NCBI GenBank assembly: GCA_030065095.1
Contig: JASJDP010000035.1
Location: 1-60,472, forward strand
Direction: 5' to 3'
DNA from: Rhodobacter sp.
GTDB lineage: Bacteria > Pseudomonadota > Alphaproteobacteria > Rhodobacterales > Rhodobacteraceae
DNA: 60,472 nucleotides
Shown: piece after piece, positions 33,717 through 43,122 of the stretch
How the letters are laid out: every line of letters begins with the position of its first letter
Numbering within the stretch: position 1 is the stretch's first letter
Position numbers and translations under genes: made by a program
Notes under the pieces: model-generated
The model's input: only the letters and a program-made list of their open reading frames with translations
Told to the model about the DNA's origin: nothing
Databases searched by the model: none

Positions 33717-34928
33717 ATGGCCGGAAAATCTGCCCCCATTGCCTACCTGACCGGAGAATATCCGGCCTTGTCGCACACCTTCATCCTGCGTGAAATCGCA
33801 GCCCTCAGGGCCGAGGGGCGCGAGGTGCTGACCTGTTCCATCCGCCGCACCTCGGGCGCCCATGTCGCGGGCGAGGACGAGGCGCGCGAGGCGGCTCAGA
33901 CCTTCTACGTGATCAGCGAAGCCACATCGCCCGTAACCCTGTTTCGGGCGCTCGGGTTCGGACTGGCCCGGCCCGGACGGCTGGCCGGCGCGCTCGGCCT
34001 GGCCTGGCGCACCCGTCCGCCGGGGCTGCGGGCGCTGGTCTGGCAGCTTTTCTATCTGCTGGAAGCGCTGGTGCTGGCGCGCCACCTGAGCGACCGGGGC
34101 GCGCGTCATCTGCACAACCATTTCGCCAATTCCAGCTGTTCGGTCGCCATGCTGGCCGCCGGCCTGGCCGACATCCCCTTCAGCTTCACGCTGCATGGCC
34201 CGGCGATCTTCTTCGAGCCACGGCTCTGGCGGATCGACGAAAAGATCGCGCGAGCGAAATTCGTCGCCTGCATCAGCCATTTCTGCCGCAGCCAGGGCAT
34301 GATCTTCGCCGACCAGGCCCATTGGCCGAAAATGCAGATCGTCCATTGCGGCGTCACGCCGGACCGCTACGGGCGCGGCGACCAGCCGCCGGGCCAGACC
34401 CTCGTCTTCGTCGGGCGGCTGGCGGCGGTGAAGGGCGTGGCGGTTCTGCTCGACGCCATGGCCGCCCTGAAAGACCGCTTCCCCGAGGCCCGGCTGACGC
34501 TGATCGGCGATGGCGGCGAACGGGCGGCGCTGGAACGCCGGGCGCGCGATCTTGGCCTCGACCAGAGCGTGACCTTCGCCGGGGCCCGCACCCAGGCCGA
34601 GGTCGCCGAGGCGCTGCGCGGGGCCGACATCTTCGTGCTGCCCTCGTTCGCCGAAGGCGTGCCGGTGGTGCTGATGGAGGCCATGGCCAGCACCCTGCCG
34701 GTAATCGCCACGCGGATCGCCGGGATCTCGGAACTGGTCGAAGAGGGCGTCTCGGGCCATCTCGTGCCGCCCGGCTCGGACACGGCCCTGGCCGAAGCCA
34801 TCGCGGCCCTGCTGGAGGACCCGGACGCACGCCGCCGCATGGGCGCGGCCGGGCGCGCGCAGGTCGAAGCTTCGTTCGACATCGCCAAGGAAGCAGGCAA
34901 GATCGGCCGCCTGATCGACGCCGACTGA
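33717..34928 (+). CDS. GT4 glycosyltransferase
   Basis: A 403-aa GT-B retaining glycosyltransferase. AYLTGEYPALSHTFILREI opens the acceptor domain, HLHNHFANSS carries the usual HNH-type segment, and LVFVGRLAAVKGVAVLLDA with FVLPSFAEGVPVVLMEAMA is the GT4 donor-binding domain with its ExxxxxxxE motif (EGVPVVLME). It is divergent from the NRPS; the 257-bp gap at 33460-33716 contains no clear promoter or palindrome. It is convergent with the GMC oxidoreductase with 3 bp between stops. Donor and acceptor sugars cannot be told. Confidence 0.92.
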   Translation: MAGKSAPIAYLTGEYPALSHTFILREIAALRAEGREVLTCSIRRTSGAHVAGEDEAREAAQTFYVISEATSPVTLFRALGFGLARPGRLAGALGLAWRTRPPGLRALVWQLFYLLEALVLARHLSDRGARHLHNHFANSSCSVAMLAAGLADIPFSFTLHGPAIFFEPRLWRIDEKIARAKFVACISHFCRSQGMIFADQAHWPKMQIVHCGVTPDRYGRGDQPPGQTLVFVGRLAAVKGVAVLLDAMAALKDRFPEARLTLIGDGGERAALERRARDLGLDQSVTFAGARTQAEVAEALRGADIFVLPSFAEGVPVVLMEAMASTLPVIATRIAGISELVEEGVSGHLVPPGSDTALAEAIAALLEDPDARRRMGAAGRAQVEASFDIAKEAGKIGRLIDAD

Positions 34929-34931
34929 TCT

Positions 34932-36539
34932 TCAGGCCACGACTTCTTCGGACAGGTTCAGATGCGCCGCGATCCGGTCGCCGATCCGCAGCGCATTGGC
35001 GGCGATCGTCAGGCTGGGATTGGTGCCGCCGCTGGTCGGCAGGAAGGCGGCATCGGCCACATAGAGGTTCTCCAGCCCGTGGGTCCGGCCGTCGCGGTCG
35101 ACGACGCTTCGGGCCGGATCGTCGCCCGCCCGGCAGGTGCCGCAGGGATGACCGAAATTGAGATTGGGCCGGGCCGAAAGCACCTGGATCCGGGCATGTC
35201 CCCGCAGCCGGGCTTTCAGCAGCTTCACGTACGCGGTGCCGCGCGCCTGTGCCTCGTCATCCATCCGGTAGTGGAACCGCATGCCGGACGGGGTGTCGGG
35301 ATCCAGCACCACCCGGTTATCCTCGTAAGGAAAATCCTCCATCATTGCAGACATGATCGCGGCATTGCCGAACAGCAGCGGGGCAAGGGCCGCCGGACCC
35401 CGCAGAAGGTGCCGGATCATCGGGATATGGCGCAGCGGGGTCTCGTCGATCCGCTGGCGCAGCGCGTACAGCACGTTGGCAGCGGTCGCCTCGCCACCGG
35501 TCGACTGCACCTCGCCGAACGGACCGTCGGGGTGGTTGTAGAAATCGCGGAACCCGAGCGCCTTGCGGTGCCCCTCCAGCGACAGGTTGCGACGGGCGAA
35601 GACGGCGAAGCGGATGCCGAAATGGATCATCAGGTTGCGCCCGACCTGGTCATGGGCATTGGCCAACCCGTTCGGCCAGTGCTCCGAGGCCGATTTCAGC
35701 ATCAGGACGGGCGTGAAATAGGCCCCCGCCGCCAGCACCACGGCGCGGGCGGTCAACTCGGCCTTGCGGGGACCTGCCCGCACCGCCACGCCGCCGACCC
35801 GCGCGCGGTCGGCCAGCACCCGGTCCACGGTCACACCCGCCAGCACCGCCACCCGGCCCGATTGCAGCGCCGGGTCCATGAAGGCGTTGCCGCCATGGCG
35901 CTTGCAGCCGCTCAGGCAGACCCGGGCCAGGCACCAGTCGCAGCCCTTGCGGTTCTCGATCCCGACATGCAGCCGGTAGGGATGCAGGCCGGCCTTCTCG
36001 AAGGCGGCCGAGATCCACGTATCGCGGGCATTCATCGGATCGGGCGAGGCAAGCCGATAGTTCATCTCAGGGTTCAGCGGATCCGGCGTGCCGGTGACCG
36101 ACAGCGCCGCTTCGGCCTCCTGGTAATAGGGCTCGATCTCGCCATAGCCGACCGGCCAGCCCAGTCGGCCTCCGGGGTCGCCGGGATGGGTCCGGCGCTC
36201 GAAGTCCCGCGGCTGAAACCGGTCGAGCGCGGCGGCATATAGCAGCGAAGACCCCCCGACGCCCGCCCCGAGCGGGGCATAGAAATCCCGCGTGGTGCCG
36301 TCGATCGTGCCGGTCAGCGGCGCCGGGAAGCGGCCGATTTTCATGCGCTGGTCCGGATCGGTTTCGTCCTTGTTGATGTCGGCGCTTTCGGCGAAGGCCT
36401 GCTGGCCCTGTTCCAGCACCAGCACCGACAGCCCCTTGCGGGCAAGCTGGCGGGTGACGGCAGAGCCGCCCATGCCGCCGCCGACGACGAGCACATCCCA
36501 GCTTTGGGCAAGGGCTGTATCCAGGCTCATGTTGCGCAT
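34932..36539 (-). CDS. GMC-family FAD oxidoreductase
   Basis: A 535-aa glucose-methanol-choline oxidoreductase. WDVLVVGGGMGGSAVTRQL is the N-terminal Rossmann FAD motif followed by LVLEQGQ, and the C-terminal end LYVADAAFLPTSGGTNPSLT is the second family signature. GADPARS-like and Cys-rich parts (GCDWCLARVCLSGCKRHGG) place it with alpha-proteobacterial cholesterol-oxidase-like or sugar-oxidising members, and an HPCGTCRAGDD block contains the likely active-site His. It probably oxidises a hydroxyl on a sugar or lipid intermediate. The start at 36539 is chosen for GAGGTG just upstream; 36530 is possible. Neighbours are a GT4 gene (convergent) and a CgeB-like GT upstream on the same strand. Confidence 0.85.
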   Translation of the reverse strand: MRNMSLDTALAQSWDVLVVGGGMGGSAVTRQLARKGLSVLVLEQGQQAFAESADINKDETDPDQRMKIGRFPAPLTGTIDGTTRDFYAPLGAGVGGSSLLYAAALDRFQPRDFERRTHPGDPGGRLGWPVGYGEIEPYYQEAEAALSVTGTPDPLNPEMNYRLASPDPMNARDTWISAAFEKAGLHPYRLHVGIENRKGCDWCLARVCLSGCKRHGGNAFMDPALQSGRVAVLAGVTVDRVLADRARVGGVAVRAGPRKAELTARAVVLAAGAYFTPVLMLKSASEHWPNGLANAHDQVGRNLMIHFGIRFAVFARRNLSLEGHRKALGFRDFYNHPDGPFGEVQSTGGEATAANVLYALRQRIDETPLRHIPMIRHLLRGPAALAPLLFGNAAIMSAMMEDFPYEDNRVVLDPDTPSGMRFHYRMDDEAQARGTAYVKLLKARLRGHARIQVLSARPNLNFGHPCGTCRAGDDPARSVVDRDGRTHGLENLYVADAAFLPTSGGTNPSLTIAANALRIGDRIAAHLNLSEEVVA

Positions 36540-36598
36540 CGACACCTCGAATGGGGGAATTGCTCCGGCCCGCACCAGGCCCGGTCACCGGTCCGCGG

Positions 36599-37651
36599 TC
36601 AGAGCGCGATCTGCCGAGGTGTGTCCTGGCGCACCAGCGCGGCCCGTTCGGTCAGCGCCTGATGACGGCGGTGCAGCGCCTCCGGAAGTGGCAGCTCCAT
36701 GGCCTGCAACACGGTTTCCCAGCGATGCGACCAGTCATGGGCCTCCAGCATGCCGACGACATTCGAGCGCCGGGCCGCGTCGACCCTTTCGGGATTGGCC
36801 GAGAAGCGGTCCATCAGCGCCAGCGCATCGCCGCCTTCGGGCAAGGACAGGATGGCGTCGGGCCAATAAAAATAGGACCGGAAGATATCGCAATCGGGCG
36901 GTGTGCCGATCAGGATCGCCCCGCCCGCCGCGCCTTCGAAGAAGCGCGGGCCGAACACCTGGGTGCCCCCGGTCTGCTCGGGCTTGTCGAGCTTGGCGAG
37001 ATCGGACAGGAAGAATTTCGTCCGTTTGATCGCCGCCGCCAGCTGCATCCGGTGCGGGATATGGGCATCCAGAGCGTCGAACGGGGCACGGCCGGTGGTG
37101 TCGAAGATGTAGTTGAACCGGTTGTCGGCACAGGCGTGGGCATAGAGCACCTTGTGCAGGTCTTCGCGCCGGCGCCCGATCGAAAGAAAATCGATGCTGC
37201 GCTCGGGCGGGTCCGGCCACGGGCAAAAACTCAGCGCATCGACCGCGGCAGGCAGGAAGGTACAGGGCCGGTCGACGATCGTGCGGATCGGGTCGACCGC
37301 CGCCTTGTGCGCGACGAAGATATGATCGAACTGCTTCAGCGACAGCAGCGAGCGGCGATCCTCGATCAGATAAGGCCAGAGCTCCTCGATCCAGATCGCC
37401 TTGCGGGCGAAGTCGTGCCGGGACTGACCTTCCAGATGGGCAAGGTCGGCCGGCGACATGATATGGGTGAAATAGAGATCGCCCTCGGGCATCCCGCTCC
37501 ACGCGCTGAAGCGCCGGGCGAGGCGGCTTTTGCGCTCGACCGGAACAATTGTCGTATCCCCGAATGAGGCGATGATGTCTTCAAACTCGAAGCCGTTCGC
37601 GTAAGGCACCTTCGGCAAGGCCTTACGCAGACTTTCGATGACCACCTTCAT
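36599..37651 (-). CDS. CgeB-like glycosyltransferase
   Basis: A 350-aa protein resembling the spore-coat CgeB/GT family of GT-B glycosyltransferases. Segments IDFLSIGRRREDLHKVLY (about 165-180), KFFLSDLAKLDKPEQTGGT and VFGPRFFEGAAGGAILIG are the donor-binding domain, with the Glu of FFEGAA in the usual position. The start at 37651 (MKVVIES) fits the first beta strand; the upstream in-frame codons are not needed. It is 61 bp downstream of an SDR epimerase on the same strand and 59 bp from the GMC gene, so the three form a probable minus-strand operon. The gap at 37652-37712 is AT-rich with several TTAA words but no TTAA-N7-TTAA site. Confidence 0.82.
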   Translation of the reverse strand: MKVVIESLRKALPKVPYANGFEFEDIIASFGDTTIVPVERKSRLARRFSAWSGMPEGDLYFTHIMSPADLAHLEGQSRHDFARKAIWIEELWPYLIEDRRSLLSLKQFDHIFVAHKAAVDPIRTIVDRPCTFLPAAVDALSFCPWPDPPERSIDFLSIGRRREDLHKVLYAHACADNRFNYIFDTTGRAPFDALDAHIPHRMQLAAAIKRTKFFLSDLAKLDKPEQTGGTQVFGPRFFEGAAGGAILIGTPPDCDIFRSYFYWPDAILSLPEGGDALALMDRFSANPERVDAARRSNVVGMLEAHDWSHRWETVLQAMELPLPEALHRRHQALTERAALVRQDTPRQIAL

Positions 37652-37712
37652 AACCGCGACCCCCAATTCACCCACTAATTAACGCACAAAACACTTCCCT
37701 TAACGCCTTCTT

Positions 37713-38756
37713 TTAGACCCGCCATCGCAAATCCTTGTCAAGCACTCCGGCCGCGATCAATTCACGAATGAGGTTCAAACGTATGTAAGGCCCGTGCCGG
37801 AAATCGGCGAGCCCGCCGGCCGCGGAGCCCAGCACATTGTCCAGCGCGGCGATCGTCTCGGACACCGTCCGGGTCGGGTAAGCCTCTGGCGCCAATGCAT
37901 GAAACAGGCCGAAATCGACCCGGTAGGAGCGCTTGTCGGGCGCCGCTTCGGTGTTCACATCGATCGCGATCTCGCCGTAGAAGGCGCGCACCTGCCTGGC
38001 GAGATCGAGCACGGAAAAATTCCACTCGTCGCTGCCGGCATTCACGATCAGGGCGTCTCCGCCCGACTCACGCGGCCGTCCCGCCGCCCAGATCATCGCC
38101 TCGGCCATGTCGCGGGTGTCGATCAGCGGACGCAGCGGCGTGCCGTCGGACAGGATGGTGATCCGGCCTTCGGTCAGCGCGGTGGCGACGAAATCGTTCA
38201 GCACCAGATCCAGCCGCATGCGTGGACTGGGTCCGCAGGCGGTGGCGAAGCGCAGGCAGGTGACGACAAAGCCCGCATCCGCCAGCGCCTGCAGCCGGCC
38301 TTCGGCGGCGACCTTGGATTGCGCATAATCGGTCAGCGGGTCCAGCGCGTCGGTCTCGCGCTTGGCCGCATCGCCGCCCGCGCCGTAGACCGAACAGGAA
38401 CTGGCGAAGACGAAATGCCCGACACCGGCCGCCTTGGCCGCCCCGGCGACCCGTTCGGCGGCCTTGTCGTTGATCGCATGGGTCGGTTCGGCAAAGGCGC
38501 GACCCATCGGATCGTTCGAGATCGCGGCCAGATAGATGACCGCGTCGACCCCGTCGAACAATGTTGCATCGACATCGCGGACATCGCCGTAAATCTGCTG
38601 ATCGACATTCAGACCGCTGCTGTGAACGGCCGAATAGCAGCGATCGAAATAGCCGGTATCGTGGCCGGTGACATGGACCGGGCCGCGCTGGCGCAGCGCC
38701 TCGACAAGGACCGGGCCGATATAGCCGAGATTTCCGAAGATAAGGACGCGTTTCAT
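37713..38756 (-). CDS. NAD-dependent sugar epimerase/dehydratase (extended SDR)
   Basis: A 347-aa extended short-chain dehydrogenase. The Rossmann motif is LIFGNLGYIGPVLVEAL at residues 4-20 (GxxGxxG), IYLAAISNDP follows, and SSCSVYG with DYAQSKVAAE gives the catalytic Ser and Tyr-x3-Lys. It belongs with WcaG/UDP- or CDP-sugar epimerases and reductases. The start at 38756 is directly before the Rossmann fold. It is divergent from the dioxygenase and CDP-sugar genes, so it may be a 4-keto-reductase or epimerase of that sugar. No classical CDP-glucose 4,6-dehydratase is visible; this gene is the only local candidate. Confidence 0.87.
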   Translation of the reverse strand: MKRVLIFGNLGYIGPVLVEALRQRGPVHVTGHDTGYFDRCYSAVHSSGLNVDQQIYGDVRDVDATLFDGVDAVIYLAAISNDPMGRAFAEPTHAINDKAAERVAGAAKAAGVGHFVFASSCSVYGAGGDAAKRETDALDPLTDYAQSKVAAEGRLQALADAGFVVTCLRFATACGPSPRMRLDLVLNDFVATALTEGRITILSDGTPLRPLIDTRDMAEAMIWAAGRPRESGGDALIVNAGSDEWNFSVLDLARQVRAFYGEIAIDVNTEAAPDKRSYRVDFGLFHALAPEAYPTRTVSETIAALDNVLGSAAGGLADFRHGPYIRLNLIRELIAAGVLDKDLRWRV

Positions 38757-39006
38757 AGCCCGCACTCTGCAACAACCACGCTTCAGATAGGCAGAAAATA
38801 CCGGGAAACGCAAAGGTGATGGCGGTGTCCGCGATTAATCCGTCGGGAAATACGATATTGTTGTGATCTTGCGAACGCAGCGGCTGCCAAAGACGCCCCC
38901 CGCGACATTTTTTCTGCGATCGGGCCCTGCAATTATGGTATTCGCCAGCCCGACGCTGGGCTATTATTCGTCATGTTGTTTTTGTTCAGGGGGAGCTTGG
39001 GGTACG

Positions 39007-39924
39007 ATGTCTGCTGTACTGATCGATCCGAAAATGTCCGACGACGAGCGCCGCGCGGCGCTCTATCACGGTGATCTTGTTTTCTATTCGCCGACCCGCG
39101 GGATGACCGCGCTGTGCGATCTGGCCTGGAACATGATCGTCGAAGCCTTTCATCCGATCGCGCCGGAACGTGCGCAATTCGAAATGCCCGTCGAAGAGTT
39201 CGTCGAGGTGATCTCGAAACTGAAACCGGCCTTCACCCACCATCCCGAGGCGAAGCAGGCGCTGCTGCAATTCTTCGAGGATATCGGCGCCGACCCGGAG
39301 CTGACCTATTTCGACGTGCCCAAGCTGCGCATCGTTTCGACCGACGGCTATCTGACCGCGGGCATGGGCTATGCCTACAAGGCCCATCGCGACATCTGGT
39401 ATGCCTGCCCGGAAAGCCAGATCAACTGGTGGACGCCGATCCGCCCGATCACCGAACGCCGCGGCCTGGCCTTCTACCCGGCCCGGTTCGGCCACGCGGT
39501 CGAGAACAACTCGCACGATTTCGACGCCTACCAGTGGAACGCCGATGGCCGGAAAAATGCCGGCAAGTACATCAACAGCGATCCGCGCCCGCATCCGCGC
39601 TTCCAGGGCGAAAGCCTGGAAGATCCGCAGATCATCATCGGCGACCCGGCCTCGGTGATCGGCTTCTCGGCGCAGCATCTGCACGCCACGGTGCCGAACG
39701 ATTCCGGCGAGACACGCTTCAGCATCGACTTCCGCACCGTGCACCGCCAGGACATCATCGATCACAAGGGCGCCGCCCTGTCGGACAACAAGTCGACCGG
39801 CACCACGCTGCGCGATTTCATGCGTGCCACCGATCACGTCCGGTTCGATGACGACATCGTCGCCACCTATGACGATGGCAAGGACACCAACGGCGTGCTC
39901 GTGTTCCAGCCCGAGGACGCGTGA
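39007..39924 (+). CDS. Phytanoyl-CoA-dioxygenase-like Fe(II)/2OG oxygenase
   Basis: A 305-aa probable non-haem iron, 2-oxoglutarate-dependent oxygenase. AYKAHRDIWYACP supplies HxD (His127, Asp129). The distal His is at about 224-226 (SAQHLHATVPND) and RFSIDFR has the Arg expected to bind 2-oxoglutarate (Arg237). The start at 39007 (MSAVLID) is chosen since upstream codons in frame are unrelated in character. It is the first gene of a run that continues with rfbF, a methyltransferase, an aminotransferase and a phosphopantetheinyl transferase. A sugar or carrier-bound acyl group is a possible substrate; neither is shown. The 250-bp divergent gap before it (38757-39006) holds no recognised site. 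Confidence 0.75.
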   Translation: MSAVLIDPKMSDDERRAALYHGDLVFYSPTRGMTALCDLAWNMIVEAFHPIAPERAQFEMPVEEFVEVISKLKPAFTHHPEAKQALLQFFEDIGADPELTYFDVPKLRIVSTDGYLTAGMGYAYKAHRDIWYACPESQINWWTPIRPITERRGLAFYPARFGHAVENNSHDFDAYQWNADGRKNAGKYINSDPRPHPRFQGESLEDPQIIIGDPASVIGFSAQHLHATVPNDSGETRFSIDFRTVHRQDIIDHKGAALSDNKSTGTTLRDFMRATDHVRFDDDIVATYDDGKDTNGVLVFQPEDA

Positions 39925-39976
39925 CGCCGGGACGCTTTGGGGGCGCTCGGGGGCGTTTTGAAGGGGTGAGAGGCAC

Positions 39977-40768
39977 ATGAAAGCGGTGATACTGGCCGGG
40001 GGCCGCGGCACGCGGATCAGCGAGGAATCCGTGCTGCGTCCGAAACCGATGATCGAGATCGGCGGCCACCCGATCCTGTGGCACATCATGAAGATCTATG
40101 CCCATGCCGGGGTGACCGATTTCGTCATCTGCACCGGCTACAAGGGCTACATGATCAAGGAGTATTTCGCGAACTACTTCCTGCACAGCGCCGATGTGAC
40201 CTTCGACCTGGCCAACAACGAGGTCACGGTGCATCGCGAAAAGGCCGAGCCGTGGCGCGTCACCGTGGTCGATACCGGCCTCGATTCGATGACCGGCGGC
40301 CGCCTCCGGCGCGTCGCCGCCCATATCCAGGACGGGCCCTTCTGCCTGACCTATGGCGACGGCGTCGGCAGCATCGACATCTCTGCCGCGATCGCCTTTC
40401 ACCGCGCCCATGGCAAGCTGGCCACCGTCACCTCGGTGCAGCCGCGCGACCGGTTCGGCCTGCTCAGCGTCGTGGACGGCGGCACGGTCGAGGGCTTCAT
40501 CGAGAAACCCAAGGGCGACGGCAAATGGGTCAATGCCGGCTTCTTCGTGCTGGAACCGGGCGTGCTGGACTATATCACCGACGGCGATGCCACCATCTGG
40601 GAGCGCGCGCCGCTGGAGCAGCTGGCCCGCGATGGCGAACTGATGGCCTATGAACATGACGGCTTCTGGCAGGCCATGGATACGATGCGCGACAAGGCCT
40701 ACCTGGAAGAGCTCTGGGCCAGCGAGGCCGGCGCGCCCTGGAAGCTCTGGGGGGACCATGACGCCTGA
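39977..40768 (+). CDS. rfbF: Glucose-1-phosphate cytidylyltransferase
   Basis: A 263-aa nucleotidyltransferase. [19 protein letters not shown] and [17 protein letters not shown] are the glucose-1-phosphate cytidylyltransferase start (GGxGTR, then PKPM), and [12 protein letters not shown] the metal-binding region. [20 protein letters not shown] and GFWQAMDT complete the signature. It makes CDP-glucose, the entry to CDP-3,6-dideoxy or C-branched sugars. The methyltransferase gene starts inside it (11-bp overlap at 40758-40768). Its presence argues for a CDP-activated rare sugar in the polymer. Confidence 0.92.
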   Translation: MKAVILAGGRGTRISEESVLRPKPMIEIGGHPILWHIMKIYAHAGVTDFVICTGYKGYMIKEYFANYFLHSADVTFDLANNEVTVHREKAEPWRVTVVDTGLDSMTGGRLRRVAAHIQDGPFCLTYGDGVGSIDISAAIAFHRAHGKLATVTSVQPRDRFGLLSVVDGGTVEGFIEKPKGDGKWVNAGFFVLEPGVLDYITDGDATIWERAPLEQLARDGELMAYEHDGFWQAMDTMRDKAYLEELWASEAGAPWKLWGDHDA

Positions 40769-41993
40769 ATGCCGCCATTGCGGCAGCCCGCTTCGGACCT
40801 CGTTCTGCGATCTGGGCATGTCGCCGCTGGCCAATTCCTATGTGCCAATGGCCGAGGCCGACCGGATGGAGCCGTTCTATCCGCTGCACGCCTACGTCTG
40901 CGGCACCTGCTTCCTGGTGCAGTTGCAGGATTTCGAAACCGCCGAGAACATCTTCTCCGAGGATTACGCCTATTACTCGTCCTTCTCGGACAGCTGGGTC
41001 GAGCACGCCCGCCGCTATGTCGAGATGATGATCGGCCGGTTCGGCTTCGATGCGAACAGCCAGGTGATCGAGATCGCCTCGAACGACGGCTACCTGCTGC
41101 AATTCTTCAAGCAGGCGGGCGTGCCCTGCTTCGGGATCGAACCGGCGGCCAACGCGGCCCGGATCGCCGAAGAGACCCACGGCATCCCCTCGATCACCGC
41201 GTTTTTCGGCGAGGCGCTCGGCAAGCAACTGGCCGGTGAGGGGAAACAGGCCGATCTGCTTCTGGGCAACAACGTCCTGGCCCATGTGCCCGACATCAAC
41301 GATTTCGTGCGCGGGCTGAAGCTGGCGCTGAACCCGGGCGGCGTGATCACCTTCGAGTTTCCGCACCTGCTGAAGCTGATCGAGTTCAACCAGTTCGACA
41401 CCATCTATCACGAGCATTTCTCCTACCTCGCGCTCGGCTCGGTCGAGACCGTGTTCGGCGCCTTCGGTCTGAAGCTGTTCGATGTCGAAGAGGTGCCCAC
41501 CCATGGCGGCTCGCTGCGCATCTTCGCCACCCATGCCGAGAACGACGCGTTGGCGGAAACCGACCGGCTGGCCGCGCTGCGGGCCACCGAGGCGGCGGCG
41601 CGGCTGACCTCGCTCGAGGCCTATACCGCCTATTCCGCGAAGGTCATGGCCACCAAGCGCGGGCTGCTGAAATTCCTGATGGAGGCGAAAGAGTCGGGCA
41701 AGTCCATCGTCGGCTACGGCGCGCCCGCCAAGGGCAACACGCTTTTGAACTATTGCGGCGTCGGCACCGATTTCATCGATTACACCGTCGACCGGAACCC
41801 GGAAAAGCAGAACCGGCTGCTGCCCGGCACCCGCATTCCGATCCATGCACCGGAAAGGATCGCCGAGACGAAACCCGATTACCTGCTGATCCTGCCCTGG
41901 AACCTGAAGGATGAAATCGCCGCCCAGATGAGCCAGATCCGCGACTGGGGCGGGCGGTTCGTCACCCCGATCCCGGAAGTCGAGGTGTTCTGA
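40758..41993 (+). CDS. NDP-sugar C-methyltransferase (TylC3-like)
   Basis: A 411-aa three-part methyltransferase. The N-terminal CRHCGSPL and [10 protein letters not shown] have the four Cys of the Methyltransf_13 zinc domain. The SAM domain follows ([42 protein letters not shown]), and the C-terminal domain has [17 protein letters not shown]. This is the layout of C3-methyltransferases that act on 4-keto sugars such as TylC3. Together with rfbF it points to a C-methyl branched CDP-sugar. The ATG overlaps rfbF by 11 bp; the next gene starts 1 bp after the stop. Confidence 0.9.
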   Translation: MTPECRHCGSPLRTSFCDLGMSPLANSYVPMAEADRMEPFYPLHAYVCGTCFLVQLQDFETAENIFSEDYAYYSSFSDSWVEHARRYVEMMIGRFGFDANSQVIEIASNDGYLLQFFKQAGVPCFGIEPAANAARIAEETHGIPSITAFFGEALGKQLAGEGKQADLLLGNNVLAHVPDINDFVRGLKLALNPGGVITFEFPHLLKLIEFNQFDTIYHEHFSYLALGSVETVFGAFGLKLFDVEEVPTHGGSLRIFATHAENDALAETDRLAALRATEAAARLTSLEAYTAYSAKVMATKRGLLKFLMEAKESGKSIVGYGAPAKGNTLLNYCGVGTDFIDYTVDRNPEKQNRLLPGTRIPIHAPERIAETKPDYLLILPWNLKDEIAAQMSQIRDWGGRFVTPIPEVEVF

Positions 41994-41994
41994 G

Positions 41995-43122
41995 ATGGAT
42001 CGCATCCCCGTCGCCGGTCCCTGGGTCACCGAGGCCGAAGTGGCCGAGGTCGCCGAAGCCGCCCGCTCCGGCTGGTACGAAAATGCCGGGCATTACGTGG
42101 CCAGGTTCGAACGCGACTTCGCCGACTATATCGGGGTGAAGCACGCCGCCGCCGTGCCGCATTGCACGTCTGCCCTGCATCTCGGCATGCTGGCGCTTGG
42201 CTTCGGCCCCGGCGACGAGGTGATCGTGCCCGACATCACCTGGATCGCCTCGGCCGCGCCGCTGGCGCAGGTCGGCGCCACCCCGGTCTTCGTCGATATC
42301 GACCCCGAGACCTGGGTGATCGACCCGGCCAGCGTCGAAGCCGCGATCACCGAGCGCACCCGCGGCATCATCCCCGTCGGTCTCTACGGGCTGACCCCGG
42401 ATTACGACGCGCTGCGCGCCATCGCCGAGCGCCACGGGCTGAAGATCCTCGAAGACGCCGCGCAGGTGATCGGCAGCCGCTACAAGGGCAAATTGGCCGG
42501 CAATTTCGGCGATATCTCGGTCTTTTCCTTTCACGGCACCAAGCTGATCGCCACCGGCGAAGGCGGCATGCTGGTGACCGACGACGACGATCTGTTCGAG
42601 CGGGTCTCAGTGCTGCGCGACCACGGGCGCACCAAGGAAAACTTCAAGAATTTCTACAACACCGAACTGGGCTACAAGTACCGGATGAACAGCGTCACCG
42701 CCGCGCTCGGCGCCGCGCAGCTGGCCCGGGTCGAAGAGCTGATCGGACGCAAGCGCGAGATCTTCGGCTGGTACCGCGACCGGCTTGGCGGGATGAACGG
42801 CGTAACGCTGAATGCCGAGCCTGCGGACCGGTTCAACACCTACTGGATGACCACCGCCGTGCTCGACCGCGACCTGGGCCAGGACACGCAATCGCTGATG
42901 GCGGCCTTTTCCGAGCGCGGCATCGACACCCGGCCCTTCTTCCACCCGATGAGCAAGCTGCCCGCTTACGCCGACACCCCCTCGGCGCAAGGGGCCGAAA
43001 CGCGCAACCCGGTCGCCTATGACATCAGCCCGCGCGGCATCAACCTGCCCTCGGCGATGCGGCTGACCGAAGCGGATGTCGACCGGGTGAGCACCGCGCT
43101 GCGCGAGATCCTTGGCGGTTGA
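41995..43122 (+). CDS. DegT/DnrJ/EryC1/StrS aminotransferase
   Basis: A 375-aa PLP enzyme of the sugar aminotransferase family. VPHCTSALHLGMLALGFGPG and VIVPDITWIASAAPL are the cofactor-binding strands, and VFSFHGTKLIATGEGGMLV carries the catalytic Lys in the GTK motif usual for perosamine synthase-like members. LEDAAQVIGSRYKGK (the Asp for the pyridine N) is also present. It should aminate a 4-keto (or 3-keto) CDP/NDP-sugar. The RPFFHPMSKLPAY block and the typical C-terminus are intact. It follows the methyltransferase by 1 bp and overlaps the phosphopantetheinyl transferase by 11 bp. Confidence 0.92.
   Translation: MDRIPVAGPWVTEAEVAEVAEAARSGWYENAGHYVARFERDFADYIGVKHAAAVPHCTSALHLGMLALGFGPGDEVIVPDITWIASAAPLAQVGATPVFVDIDPETWVIDPASVEAAITERTRGIIPVGLYGLTPDYDALRAIAERHGLKILEDAAQVIGSRYKGKLAGNFGDISVFSFHGTKLIATGEGGMLVTDDDDLFERVSVLRDHGRTKENFKNFYNTELGYKYRMNSVTAALGAAQLARVEELIGRKREIFGWYRDRLGGMNGVTLNAEPADRFNTYWMTTAVLDRDLGQDTQSLMAAFSERGIDTRPFFHPMSKLPAYADTPSAQGAETRNPVAYDISPRGINLPSAMRLTEADVDRVSTALREILGG

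Noticed and set aside
37652-37712. CtrA sites upstream of the CgeB-like GT
   Set aside because: TTAA words are present but their spacing is not 7 bp.
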